From: Nageia nagi
Taxonomy: Eukaryota; Pinophyta
Assembly: GCA_050084985.1 (NCBI GenBank)
Contig: JBITNC010000001.1
Location: 126,232,001-126,296,000, forward strand
Direction: 5' to 3'
DNA length: 64,000 nt
Shown here: positions 10,052 through 21,750 of the stretch, piece by piece
Position numbering within the stretch: the first letter of the stretch is position 1
Layout of the letters: every line of letters begins with the position of its first letter
Made by a program: the position numbers and the translations under genes
Notes under the pieces: model-generated
Seen by the model: the letters and a program-made list of their open reading frames with translations, nothing else
The model's database searches: none
Told to the model about the DNA's origin: nothing

Positions 10052-10750
10052 AGGAATCTTAAAGGTTTTTCTCCTAAGCATTGTAGCTGTGAGAATTATT
10101 TCTTTGAGAAGATCATGGGGATGAACATTTAATTTTTGCTTGAGTATTAGATGTTCAAGAATTGTTTAGAGAGAATTTTAGAAGTGAAGAAGAGCCTTAG
10201 AGCCAAGAGAATGAGCCTGCAGAGCTCAGAGTGAGTTGCCATAAAAGGAAAGGGGCTGAAAGCTCCAGAAGCAGTCAAGTGGAACTGCAAAATGGATCAG
10301 AGGGATCCAAGTGAAATGAAGGGCGTTGATGAAGAGCGCAATTAAATGACCAGAAAAGCCGTAGGAGTCCGTTTGAAGAACCCAATGTTTGTTATTGTTG
10401 TATAAAGAAGTTTGCAGATGTTGAGGAAGCCCACAACGGGCATGAGAGATCACGTGGGTGCTGTTTCATGGGTAGAGAGCCACAGAGAAATGATCTAGTA
10501 GGGATCTGTGGTGGCTTGAGGGCCACAAGATTGAATCACTGGGATTCAACGTTTATAGTAAACATGATCCAAAGGAGCATCTGTAAGCAGTCCTGATAAG
10601 CGCCATCAAGATGGAAGAAGCGGGGAGGAGTCGTTTGGAGTTGATTCCGTCCAAGGAGGCGAAAGTATTACGAAGTGGTGGTTGTTTGAAGTGTTTATGT
10701 GTACTGTTTGGAAAAAAAAAGGAACTGTGAAAGATAAACAAAAAAAATTA
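10052..10750 (+). other. Non-coding internal domain of the short-LTR element
   Basis: GC-richer than its surroundings and purine-rich, but no Gag or Pol motif in any frame. This fits the internal part of a non-autonomous element or the untranslated leader of a copia. Its right border is not defined; the sequence becomes AT-rich after about 10740. Confidence 0.5.
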
Positions 10751-11515
10751 AAAGCGTATGTTTTGCAGGTAAACACTTGATTTATTCCAAAAGTTTTACA
10801 ATAGCGTCTCCAAATGATGCTTCCTCATCTTTCTTTTATAATAATCATTCAGTAATAATTGACAAAAATTTTAATTTTGCAACAGAAGAAGGAAAAACAA
10901 AAGAAAGAAACCTAGGTAAATATTATCCATTTAAAAAAAAAAACCAACAATTTTGGATTCTATGTTTTCAACAAAAACACAAATAAAAATAATATCTTGT
11001 TTTCAATTTGCGTTATGGGTATCACTGCAAGAATCAAGAAGAGTAAAGCATAATGAGGATCTAAACTTACATGCTTGACAAGGTAAATCCAACAACTCAA
11101 GCATTAAAAAAAATAATTCAACCTTGTCATATTTAAACAATGAGATCTTTCCTAATACATATATATATACACAGTACTTAACACATGATTCAAGAACAAG
11201 GTATCTCAAATTACTTCTTAATGCTAATAATGATCTCCCATGCATGCAATATAACAAAAAACATTGATTGAAATTTGGTATTGTAAGTACCATGTACCCA
11301 AAATTATTAATCATACATAAAATTCCAATTACTAATACTAACAGAAAAAAGTTGATAGATAAATTTTGAAATCAATCTTCAAATGAAAATTTAAAAATTA
11401 ATTTTACCCTTCTTATTGACGGATATTTATTTTTTTCACTTTTCAAATGATAAGTAATTTTCAGTAAGCCTTTCTAATAAAATAGTCTATGAAAGACAGT
11501 AACGGGTTAAATTTT
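10751..11515. other. AT-rich spacer
   Basis: No feature that I can support. A minus-strand open frame of about 100 codons at 11003-11314 has no recognisable domain and lies in low-complexity sequence. Confidence 0.55.
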
Positions 11516-11880
11516 GATCTGTCTAAAGTTTTAAAAAAAATTAAAATTTTTATTTAGTCAACTGAAATTCATTAGTTTTCATACTTATACAAATCCAGTC
11601 TTTTCTAAATCGCCGAATTGACCAGGAAGAGGTAGAGAGCATCGCGGTCTAAGGATGATCGATATTTCCGTAGAACGTAGCGTATAGTGCAAGTCGAGCA
11701 ACATTCATACGTTGGAAAGGATGGTCAATAATCCAGTAGATTGTCGAGTTGTTCAAATTATCTATATTTTGATGGAATTTTGGATTTAATATTTTATTTA
11801 GTTGTTCAATTTGTTATTTGAAGATATGAACTTCGATTTTATATAAAATATAAGTTTTAAAACTTGTTAAAATAATAGTA
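11516..11880 (-). repeat. Duplicated upstream region of RLP copy 1
   Basis: Closely matches 21770-22430. Shared words include TTTAGTCAACTGAAATTC, CTAAATCGCCGAATTGACC and CGTATAGTGCAAGTCGA, then TCTATATTTTGATGGAATTT. In this copy about 300 bp is missing after TCGAGTTG. Since the second copy lies just upstream of RLP copy 2, this is probably the old 5' flank or leader of the gene, duplicated together with it. Confidence 0.82.
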
Positions 11881-11999
11881 TGAGTAAATTTATTATTTTC
11901 TTTAATTTAATTTTATAATGTGTGGTAATATAGTTGATGATGAATCTTAAGAGAATTTCAATAATCACTATTGGATGGTTATTAGGTGAATTATATCCA

Positions 12000-12640
12000 T
12001 ATCCTTTATATTCATACTTGCATGTATTCTTCATCATAAGTTTTGATTTGAATACAATCTACTTTCTATAGTCCACATCTTGGGATGACGTAAGAAACCT
12101 TATATTTTTCTTGAATTTTAGATGTGAAGGGGGTAGCTTATGCAATATTATAACTAAAGGAAAAAAAAAGTTATGGCATTTGAGATATAATCAGTTAAAC
12201 ATTTAAAATTTAAATTTATTGACTACTAAAGAGGTATTTTTTAATCCACCTCAAATTAAAGATAGAAAGAAGAAATTTTTATTAACATCCATGAGAGACT
12301 AAGAGCAATCGCGACTGAAGGGAGTACATTGTATCACTCTTGGTGGGATTTGAACATGAGATACTCTATGAAATAGGTTCATAACATGACCAACTCAACC
12401 AAACATATGCACTCAAACATATTCACATTTCCAGATATCTATGGTATTATGAATTTTTAAATATTTGTATAGTTCCTCTTATTTCATTACTTTTACTAAC
12501 AGTTTTCTAAATAAATTGTTCAATATTATTTCACGAATAAATATGAGACTTTGAATATATTCAAATGAGGGGTATCAAACTCGAGGCGTGTATTGTGGTA
12601 TTATATGCAAGATAGATACCTTGAAACTAAAATCTTTTAA
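12000..12640 (+). pseudogene. Ty1/copia GAG-pre-integrase and integrase relic
   Basis: Near 12167 the translation LWHLRYNQLNI then LLTTKEVFF and PPQIKDR matches the copia pre-integrase zinc region. After the SINE come HSNIFTFPDIYG and, shifted, SETLNIFK-like and GVYC segments equivalent to the integrase core start. Stops and frameshifts throughout. The same segment occurs at 41400-41760, so both derive from one copia family. Confidence 0.7.
12296..12412 (-). mobile_element. tRNA-derived SINE-like insertion
   Basis: On the minus strand GGTTGAGTTGGTCATG resembles a polymerase III A box, and ATGTTCAAATCCC, about 40 bp on, a B box, as in a tRNA head. The piece is absent from the homologous copia segment at 41480-41620, which serves as the empty site. 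A short A-rich tail (TTAATAAAAATTTC) follows. I could not find a clean target-site duplication. Confidence 0.5.
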
Positions 12641-14230
12641 CATTTTATAGATATATTTTTAAGATATATAACCTATGAATTTAAGTTGTAAAACATTTAA
12701 ATATATATATTTATTGAATAATTATATAATTACAAATATAGAGGAAATGTACATTACAATATATTAAATTAATAAAAATTAAGTAAAAATATTTTCTCTT
12801 TTTTTTTTTAATATTGCACCTCAAATCGATAATAAATAAATTTTAAATAATGAATTTAAAAATCTAAAATCTAAAGTTTAAAGTTCATTTTTTGTAGAAT
12901 AATTTTATTTTGAATCAATGATATATATTATCATAATGTTATAAAGTATAATTTAAAAAAAAACTTAATTATTCATGAAAAAAACTTACATACAAAAGAA
13001 AATAATAAAAAAATATAAATAACTAATAAATATAAATGAATTTAAAAATATGCAAATTTCAAATAATTAAAATATAAAATCTAATATTTTCAACAATATA
13101 GCTTTTACTTATTATCAAAACTTTAGTAAAAATAAAAATATAATTATAAAACATTAAATTTGATAAAATAAAATTTATTAAAAATATAAATATTCTTAAA
13201 CAAACATTAGATTTGATAAAATAATTATAGCACTATTAATTAAAGTATATAAAAAAATTCACAAAATGCTGCCAACAAAAAGTATCATATTGTAAAGTGT
13301 AAGCTGAGAATACTCTGCTAGCATAAAGTGCATCCAAGTCTCATAATTAATTTTCTTTGAAACTCTTATTTTATTTTATTAATATATTTTCTTTCCATAG
13401 TAACCATTACTCAAAAAAAAAATTATTTGATTAATCATATTAAAATGATAATAAAGTGCAATAGTTAGCAAGTTTTACCAATAACATGTATAAACATCTA
13501 TAATCTTAAAAATTTAAATTTCTTCAACAAGATAATACATGTACAAATGTTAGATTTAAATCAATTCTCTCTCAACTTTAAATTAAAGATAATTTTATAT
13601 TACAATTTAAAAGTAATGAATTACAATTTATATAACATAGTTATTTAAATCTCATAAAATTTTATATATTTATGCAATACTATTAATTTCCTATTGTATG
13701 CAAAATGCAAAGTAAGAATTAAACTAAAAGTTGTTATTATTTATACTTATAATCATTTAAATTTTGTACTATTTAAATTTTGTATTGTACTAAATTTAGT
13801 ATCTTATTTAACTATGTTTATATATTATCTTCAAAGTAATTATTGTATACTAATTTTCAAGTTCAAATAATATTAAATTGACTTTTCAGCCTACCAACGC
13901 TTTAGACCCACGATTTATGCAAGATAAGAGGCCCATGACATCAACTAAATAATTGATCAACTATATAAAAAAAGTGATTACAAAACTCGATACAGATATT
14001 GGGGACTTAAAATTTTAAAACATGCATCCCATCTTAAAAACTGCATACGCTTGATAACATACATAAAAAAGAAAAATAAATGTGTTCAAACAAACTGAAA
14101 AGTTGCCAACCATACAAGTTTAGTCTGTACGAATGACATAATCAGTGGGATGAGAGAGAATAAATAAAATTTTACCCATGCAAATTTATTGTTCATCTAA
14201 TCCAGCAAGCTATGATTTGAAATGAAGAAC
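12641..14230. other. Very AT-rich spacer
   Basis: About 1.6 kb of A/T-dominated DNA with no supported gene, terminal repeat or tandem repeat. The last 100 bp may contain the 3' flank and polyadenylation signals of RLP copy 2. Confidence 0.6.
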
Positions 14231-14959
14231 AACTTCACTAAAGTCCACTAGAGGGTGGGACTTCGGAGCGTAGCACCATAGTTCGTAGTCTGTCCCATCC
14301 ACTAATGACAGAGATTGTCACACCAAATCCAATCCCAAATCCGAATGCAAGACTAATCACTGACATGCTTTGCATCCACGCTCTCCCATACTGACCTCCT
14401 TTGACTCCTCCATAATATGAGGTTTTGTTGGTTGTTTTGTTTGCATCTGGGCATTCGCAAAGACCCTGATTATCCTTGAATGCACTCTTGTTGAATGTGC
14501 CAAATTGAGTTCCACTGGGTATGGCTCCAAAAAGCCTGTTTGATGAAACATACAGGTATGCCAATTTGGACAAGATAGAAAGCTCGTCGGGAATGCGCTC
14601 TGTAAGCTTATTGTGAGACAAGTCCAACTGCTCCAGAGTGGAGATCCGCCCAATGGATGGCGGGATCCTCCCTTTAAATTGGTTTCTAGACAGATTTAGC
14701 AACCGCAGACTACTCAGGCTCCCCATGCTTGCCGGTACTTCACCTGTTAGATTATTACAGGACAAGTCAAGTATGGTATTCGCTGCCATAACATAATCAA
14801 TATCGTACTCCATACCTTTGATTACAACTCTCACATCCTCGTCGAGGGTGTTACCACTGAGTTGGGGATCTCCAAGTCTTCCAAACCCACTAAGACGCTC
14901 CAGCTGATCGAATATTCTTCCTCGTAATCTATTGTTGGACAAATCCAGCACTTGCAAGT

Positions 14960-15145
14960 GTGTGAGGTTGGTAATCCATGGAGCAATACTGCCTTGAAGC
15001 ATATTCTTTCCTACAATTAAAACTCTCAAATCCTTAAAATATGCCGAGCGTCGTGTGAGGTTGGTAATCTATGGAGCAATACGGCCTTGAAGGATATTCT
15101 TTCCTACAATTAAAACTCTCAAATCCTAAAAATATGCCAGCTACG
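14960..15145 (-). repeat. 93-bp in-frame tandem duplication in RLP copy 2
   Basis: Units 14960-15052 and 15053-15145 share GTGTGAGGTTGGTAATC and TTCTTTCCTACAATTAAAAC. The period of 93 bp (31 codons) keeps frame and adds a little more than one LRR. The 5'-side unit on the gene strand carries stops (TAG at 15069-15071, 15126-15128 and 15141-15143), while the other is open. Confidence 0.9.
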
Positions 15146-15788
15146 AAGGAAGCTCACCTGTCAATCTATTTTTTCTCAAATCCAAAACCTGGATCTGTGT
15201 ACAATTTGCCAAGAAGGGCGGAAGGTTCCCAGACAAATAATTACAATGAGCAGACAAAACTTCCAGAGAAGAGGGAAATCTTATATCTCTAAGACTTCCG
15301 TTCAATGAATTGTTGGAGAGCTTTAGCTTCTTCAGAGAACGAAAGTTGCCAAGTGAAGCTGAAAATGCTGCCTGACAAACAATTATTTTTCAGTATCAAA
15401 TCTATCAAACGCTTACAGTTGCCTATCGATTCTGGAATCTTTCCATTGAGCATGTTCTGGGACGAAACTAACTTTTTCAGTTCAGTGAATTTACCAATAT
15501 TCTCATGAATGGTTCCGGTCAACTTGTTATCTGAGATGTCCAAATACTGCAAGGAGCTCAGACCGCCTATGGTTTCAGGAATAATCCCAGATATATTGTT
15601 TCCCAAGAGCAAAAGCCAAGTAAGATTTTTGAGTTCACCTATACTTTGTGTTACAGGTCCACTCAATCTATTGAAGTGCAAACTCAAATTCTTCATGTTC
15701 TGGAGATTCCCTATGTCCTCGGGAATTGTACCTTCCAAATTGTTACGCGCAAGATAAAGTGTCTCGAGCTTGCTCAAGTTACCTAAAC

Positions 15789-15823
15789 TTTCGGGTATGG
15801 TACCCGTTTTCGGGTATGGTACC
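15789..15823 (-). repeat. 19-bp duplication restoring frame in RLP copy 2
   Basis: TTTCGGGTATGGTACC occurs at 15789-15804 and again at 15808-15823, a step of 19 bp. On the gene strand this adds one base modulo three. A single base is missing about 45 bp upstream (near 15869) compared with copy 1, so the two lesions compensate. Confidence 0.85.
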
Positions 15824-16894
15824 TGTTAGTCTGTTTGCGCAAAAATTCAAAAAGGTTACTCTGTGAGCTTTCCCGTATCCCTTGGAATGATTCCAGTGAA
15901 ATTGTTTAGGGCAAGATCTAGGTGGCGAAGCTTGGTCAAATTCATCAAGATTGCATTTGGTAGCGTCTCTTCAATACTATTATTGTATAAAGAAAGAATG
16001 GAAATAGGAAGGCCTCGAAATACTTGTAGGGACCATGGAGGGATAAAATAAAAAGCTGTTTTAATTTTCCGAATTCAGGAGGTATTTTTTCCATGCAATA
16101 AGTTTTCTCCAAGAACTAATTCTTGGAGGGAAGAACAATTACTGATTGCTGAAGGGATTTTGCTTTCTAACCTGTTCGATTGAAGATGGAGATGCTTTAG
16201 TTTGTCAAGCCTACCAAATTCGGATCGAATGCTTCCTGTCAAGCTGTTGTGACCAAGTGATATGAAATTCAATTCAGAACAATTAGCTAGACAAGGCGGA
16301 ATGCTCCCATTCAAGTTGTTCAATGAGAGTCTGTCCCACTAAAGATGCTTGCAATTAGCCAGAGATTTGGGTATATGACCCATAAGTAGGTTCTTCTTGA
16401 GGTCGAACACTCTCAATGCTTTGATCTGTGTCAACTGTGGTGGAATATTTCCTGTGAAATAATTGAAGGAGAGATCCAAAGTGTGCAGTAAGGAAAGATC
16501 TCCCAAGGAAGGAGAAATTGTACCTTCCAATTGGAGATCGGGGAGGATGATGGGAACTACTCTTTGAGTATGTTTTCTGTACCAAACACCATTCCACGAG
16601 CACACCTCATTCGAATTGTTTGCAGTCCAAGAGGAGAGCGCTTGCTGTGGATCCGACTTAATGTTGTTTCGGAAGGATAGAAGAGATTCAATATCCCTCC
16701 TATCACCGGAACTATCTTCTGAAATCAGCGTACGCTCATTTTGATAGAAAAGCTTCCAAAATATGTAGGGTTTGGAGTTTTGGTATCAGTTATTGCAAAC
16801 GCCATAGGATAAGCTAAGCCCAGCAACATCATTATTATCAATACACTACCCATGTTCCTCCTTGCTATTTTTAGATGTGGAAACATGCTAAGAG

Positions 16895-16902
16895 GTCTCG
16901 AC
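16895..16902. other. Left target-site duplication of the hAT element
   Basis: GTCTCGAC, identical to 21751-21758. Eight bases is the standard duplication length for hAT transposons. Confidence 0.95.
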
Positions 16903-16928
16903 CAGCCCTGGAATTGGACGGGCATTTG

Positions 16929-17025
16929 AACGTTTTTTAAAATTTTAAACGTTTTTGACAGATAAATTTATAATTTTTTAAATAGAAAACGTAATTTTGA
17001 TGCCCTCTAAGAAATTTAAAACGTA
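16929..17025. promoter_or_regulatory. Subterminal ACGT-motif cluster of the hAT element
   Basis: Four copies of an AACGT core lie within 100 bp of the left end (near 16929, 16948, 16987 and 17019), mirrored by two near the right end. Subterminal repeats of this kind bind transposase in known hAT elements such as Ac/Ds. Function here is inference. Confidence 0.5.
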
Positions 17026-17639
17026 ATTCTGGCGTTCAAAATTATAAAAATCAAATAATATAATTATATATATAATCTACTCCCTTTCATTAAATTCGAA
17101 TCTTACATTCTAATTCTACTTGCTGTTTCTATTTTTAATTTCAGAGTTGTACAGCGCACTTATTTCTCTCTCTAATGAATGAAGATGCAGATTGTTGATG
17201 ATATTCTAAATTTCTAATCCCAGCAAATAATTGAATCCAACAGCGGAACATTGGAGGCTTGGAGGAATATGTTTTGAAGGTTTTCACGGTCACAATTCAC
17301 AGGTAAATGTCCATTTCTATAGATTTAGTTCTCAGTGTTTGATTATAGTTCATTGATCTAATTTTTTTATTAATATATACACTTACATGATCCTGTTCTT
17401 TTTCCTACCTCCTTCATAAAGTTCGAACTTTGAACTCCTCTATAGTAGTAGCATTTTCAATTAGCTGTAAGATTTCTGATGCCTGTTTTGCGCATTTGAT
17501 TAGATATGCCAAACAACCCAGGTAAAAAGCTAATAGGTTCACTTAGTTTTTTCCCATTTAATATACATTTCTTCTGTTTGATTGCACTGTGCACATATTA
17601 ATTTTTGTTATCAATGGAGAACCGTCTCTGTGGAGCTAT

Positions 17640-18060
17640 CTATTGTTATCAATCCCTTAATGTGAAGGTTTAGAGCCTTTAATTGTCTACGATGTTCCTC
17701 CTCTTTCGCATGAACTACTATCACAATAATGGGGCTAGGTTTGGTCCCTTTGCCCCACATTGTATCAGCCCAAGAACCCTGCATCTAAATTTGTTCTGCA
17801 AGGGACGCATTAGATTCTTTGTTTGTGAGTAACTCACCCTTAAAAGATTAGATTTCCTCCTGTAAAGCATTCAACGGATGCTTAGATGAGAGTTCTGCCT
17901 GGAGTGCAGCTACATTATTTGAAAGTGATGTAATAGAAGAGATGCATGAGCCCATTTTCCTGCAAACATCCTGTTCTGAGAATTGTGATTGGAGCAAATG
18001 GATGACGGTCTGCTGCTCAGCATTGATGGTGAGAGGAAAGCCCACCTGGTCTAGTAGGTG
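17640..18060 (-). pseudogene. Coiled-coil protein fragment inside the hAT element
   Basis: The minus-strand frame at 17848-18045 gives NNVAALQAELSSKHPLNALQ, a heptad-like coiled coil. After single stops the same frame continues: FKGELLTNKESNASLAEQ, GSWADTMWGKGTKPSP, and EEEHRRQLKALNLHIKGL. The coiled coil followed by a basic RRxxKALNLxIxGL motif resembles LINE ORF1 proteins, but I am not sure. It runs opposite to the transposase, so it is a captured or inserted fragment. Sequence to 18480 may belong to the same insertion. Confidence 0.4.
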
Positions 18061-18984
18061 TTGGTTTTTTTTTACAGTACCAGACTCCGATTGATATTAG
18101 ATATTTGAGCTTGTATAAATTTCTTGAACCAGTGCTATTCACTGGCGTGACTGTGGGAGCACCTTAGGAAGATGGGTATCTATTTTAACACCTCTCTAGA
18201 GGTTCTCTTGCAAATTGCTGATCCTATGATTCACTGACTCTTACTACATTGCTGCTTTCAACAAAGATAATTCCTGTCTTTTGTTGCATATACAAAGAAC
18301 TGTCTTTCTGGGCGCTCTGTTACAGAATGTTATGTAAACGTAGGAACACATCTCTGTTGTAACAGATAGAAGAGCCTGTCTGTGGTGAATGCAAGAGTCA
18401 ATAATGACGAAATGTCAAAGATTCGCCTAAACTGATAGGAAGTAACTATATATAAATGTAAGAGTTAGAAAAAGACAATATCTATCCCTCTTTGACAAGA
18501 AGCTACTAAGTAGTAATACAAGTCTAACTTTTATATTCTGAATTTTTGATGGTAATGAATTGTTGAAGAATATTAAATATTAGATATTAAATATCTATAT
18601 TATTTATTTTTGTGAAGATTACAGATATTATGAAAACCAAGCAAGTAAGAGATAATTTTATTATGTTTGTATATATAATTTTTACTATATTTGTATTATT
18701 TGTGCAGGATTTAAATGGATTAGGAACTTTGCTCGATGTAACATAACTTGTCTTATATTGAATGCATAGGAATCCTACTTGATACAGGTTCAAATTCTAT
18801 TATTTTGTTTATGTCACCTTATTTTGAAATGGGTTGCAATGTTATCTTTGTCTTGTAGCATAATATCTCAAATCATTCTTATATTATTATGTTGTGATTA
18901 TAGAATCTTAAGTCATGATATCTTAAATTGATTGTAATGTTGTGCTTATGTTTGTAAATTAATAAATTTAATTTTTGATATAGG

Positions 18985-21206
18985 TTATTGAAAATATGTT
19001 TCAAAAAAGGAAAGTTCAAGCTAGCATTGCTGAAATATATGGCTAGAATAAAGCTCATATTTCAAAATCGTGTGATGATTTAGAACCCCATGAAGAAATT
19101 TGTAACATGAAAATTCAAGTACATGAACAAATTCATAACATTTTTGGATCTTCTTCTTGATGATGATGATTCAAATGAAGAAATGGATGGTGCAAAAGAT
19201 TCAAATGAAAAAATGGATGATGTTGAAGAAGGTATCAAGAATCAAGATAAAAATAAATTAAAAGTGAACAAAAATTTTGTATGGAATGGATAGAAAGGTT
19301 TGAATGGTTGAATGACATTATAGATGGTGATAAAATAGTGATGAAATGCAAACATTGTGAGAAATATAACATGCGTGGACCATGGGGTATAGGTAATTGT
19401 TGTATTACATTACAATGTGATGCTCTTACTACCCATGAAAAATAAATTGTACATATAGATGCTCAAGCAAAATGGATTAATGCAGTGGAGAAAGGTTGAA
19501 ATCTATTCCAGTGCATATTGTTCAAATGGAAGATGTTAATAAGGAGAGGGTCATTTCTACAATGAAAATGGCATACTTTATTTGCCAAGAGGATCTATCT
19601 TTATCTAAGTATGAGAAACTTTGTAGATTTCTTATGGCTACTAAAACACCTCACATGCCAATGTCACATGATTACTCATCATACACAAATTGTAAGGTAG
19701 CAACAATTTTATCTTTTGTATATCAAAGCATCTTGAGAAAATTCAAATAAATAAAATGATAGAAAGCCCTTTCTTTTCTATAATGATTAAGGAAAGTACA
19801 GATTGCAATTTAGAACAACATCCTATTATGTATGGAACATATTTAGATTTACATGGACTTGGACCACCTATTTCATAGTTTATGAAACTCATCAATGTAG
19901 CAAATAGTAAGCGGAAACAATATATGATATTGTGAATCAACTACTAAATGATATAGGTCTTCCTTTTAGAAACTTGATAGATATTTCTACAGATGGGACT
20001 TTAGTAATGATTGGACATGAGAATGGTTTTGTTTCATTTTTAAAATGATAGTGTGCAAATCTTACTGTAATTCACTATATAGCTTATCGTGAAGCTTTGG
20101 CAATAGTAGATGCTTCTAAGAATATACTTGAATTATTATTTGTTAAAAAATACCAAACAAAGTGTATTCTTGGGTACAAAATTCATCAAAGAGAACTAAT
20201 GAACTTAATAATTTACTTAAACTCATGCAAATTGATGTATTGGATGTTTTACAAATCCATGCAGTTAGATGGTTATCTAGGGGAGAGGTTATAATAAGGC
20301 TTGTGAAGCTTATGCCAACTCTTTTAACTTTATGGAAAAATGAGAAAAAATGTTCTTCATGGTATGGTAAAGCATGCATTTACTCTTTTATGTTTTGTTT
20401 ACATATGTTTGCTGATGTTTTGAATGAATTGAATAAGTTGAATATCACATTCCAAGAAGAGAATCTCGATATTGCAACTCTTGGATTGAATCTTGAGCTT
20501 CCAATAAGTATATTATTTAGATGGTTTTTTAAAAAGATACATTTGCAAAAGGTATAACCTATCTCTCTAAATTTTTTAGTTGATTCACAACATGGGTATA
20601 TTGAAATTGAACAAGAAGAAACAATTATTAATAAACATGATTTATATTGTATCAAGTTATTCCTATAAGGGATTAACTATAGTGATGGAAAAAAACAAAG
20701 TATAAGACCTTGTATAGAAGGAACTTTTGAGAGCTATCAAAACTCATAGAGGACTATATTCAATCTCTCATATATTGTTTAAATACAAGATTTCCAAATC
20801 TTCCTCTTTTCAATGAAGCAAAACTCTTCAACCCATGTTATTATCCACCAAATTAGAAAGATTGAGAGCGTGTTACTGTACAATGGCATGATAGATTCTT
20901 CAACATTTGCAACATACCATTTTAGATGTATCAGATTTCCACCTTCATTTGATGTCAAAGCTTCTCAGATTGAGTTATCCTCTTTTTTTTTATTCATTAA
21001 ATTCTTCTTTTGAATGTTACTCAATGAAGGCTGCATGGAAAGTATTTCGTAACAAAGACATACTAACTATTCCAATAAGTGCAGTGGATTATGAAAGGGG
21101 TTTTTCTAGACAAAATATTATCAAGGATACTAGAAGATCAAAACTTGGCATAAATACTTTAGATGCATTGATGAAGATATCATTAAATGGACCAAAGATA
21201 TCTTGA
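18985..21206 (+). pseudogene. hAT transposase, decayed (zinc finger protein 862-like type)
   Basis: Begins MFQKRKVQASIAEIYG. A zinc-finger-like region (MKCKHCEKYN, then DALTTHEK) is near 19330-19440. Next come KMAYFICQEDLSLSKYEKLC (19563 on), MIESPFFSIMIKESTD (19757 on), and an EALAIVDASKNI segment. SSKRTNELNNLLKLMQIDVL (20181 on) and AVRWLSRGEVIIRL follow. The C-terminal dimerisation region ISAVDYERGFSRQN then RRSKLGINTLDALMKISL runs to the stop at 21206. The order matches plant hAT transposases with a DUF4371-like core. Several stops and frame changes. It would cut and paste the element in the nucleus. Confidence 0.85.
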
Positions 21207-21750
21207 GTTAGATTAGAATGCAATATATAAGATACGGATAAATGAAAAGTCCATAAGAGTTCTTGATCTTTATCCATTAACCTTCTCTTTATATTTTAAT
21301 ATTGATATTTTTCTACTTAGTTTGAATAAGAGTTATTCTAATTTTTTTTTTTTATCATTATATCCTCAAAGAACACTCATGTTTATATTTGGTTCATTGC
21401 AGGTCTATGAAGAGAAGTGAACTTGAAGGAGATAAAATTTCAGACACAAGACTTTTTTAAGTCAATTTGAAACATTCAATATATTTTTTATATTCAAAAT
21501 GAACTCAAGAACAAAAGCTTTCGATCTTTTATAAGTTTATTGTATGGTTGAATAAAATATCTCTATATATATTTTAAAAAAAGTTATTTGCATGCATTAT
21601 TTTAATCCCATATTATTTTTATTTATTAAATTATAATGATTTATTGAAAGGTTATTAAATTGTATAAAACGTATATTGAAAGGTGTTTAATAATCAAAAA
21701 CGTAAAAAATAAAATTGACAGGTAGAATTTTTTTTGAAATTCTAGGCCTG

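Larger units (their letters stand above)
14238..16853 (-). pseudogene. LRR receptor-like protein pseudogene, copy 2 (near full length)
   Basis: Minus-strand gene for a kinase-less cell-surface LRR receptor. ATG at 16853 starts a signal peptide (MGSVLIIMMLLGLAYPMAF). Next come an N-terminal cap (DIESLLSFRNNIKSDP, then CSWNGVW), many extracellular LRRs, and an island-like loop (DIDYVMAANTILDLSCNNL). The end is intact (263 codons, 14238-15029): last LRRs, IPSGTQFGTF, a membrane segment near residues 222-243, and a short tail. Lesions: frameshift with TGA at 16725-16727; TAG at 16339-16341; extra A near 16090; about 93 bp lost near 16036 against copy 1; base lost near 15869; 19-bp duplication at 15789-15823; base lost near 15353; 93-bp duplication with stops at 14960-15145. 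The promoter is cut off by a hAT element. Confidence 0.9.
16903..21750 (+). mobile_element. hAT DNA transposon with intact ends (4848 bp)
   Basis: Starts CAGCCCTGGAATT and ends AATTCTAGGCCTG, inverted repeats of 13 bp with two mismatches, flanked by exact 8-bp duplications. Both ends carry subterminal ACGT-core motifs (AAACGTTT or AAAACGTA near 16930, 16948, 16987, 17019, 21667, 21696), likely transposase sites. Inside is a decayed transposase on the plus strand (18985-21206) and an unrelated coiled-coil fragment on the minus strand. It sits about 40 bp upstream of the start codon of RLP copy 2. Its ends are intact but it is no longer autonomous. Confidence 0.93.

Noticed and set aside
10226-10741. 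Minus-strand frames of 60-75 codons in the short-LTR element interior
   Set aside because: No homology pattern, no shared frame, and they lie antisense in a probably non-coding retroelement.
14238-15029. Intact 263-codon membrane protein gene
   Set aside because: It is only the C-terminal part of the RLP. Its first methionine lies inside an LRR, and the upstream coding is homologous but broken, so it is not an independent gene.
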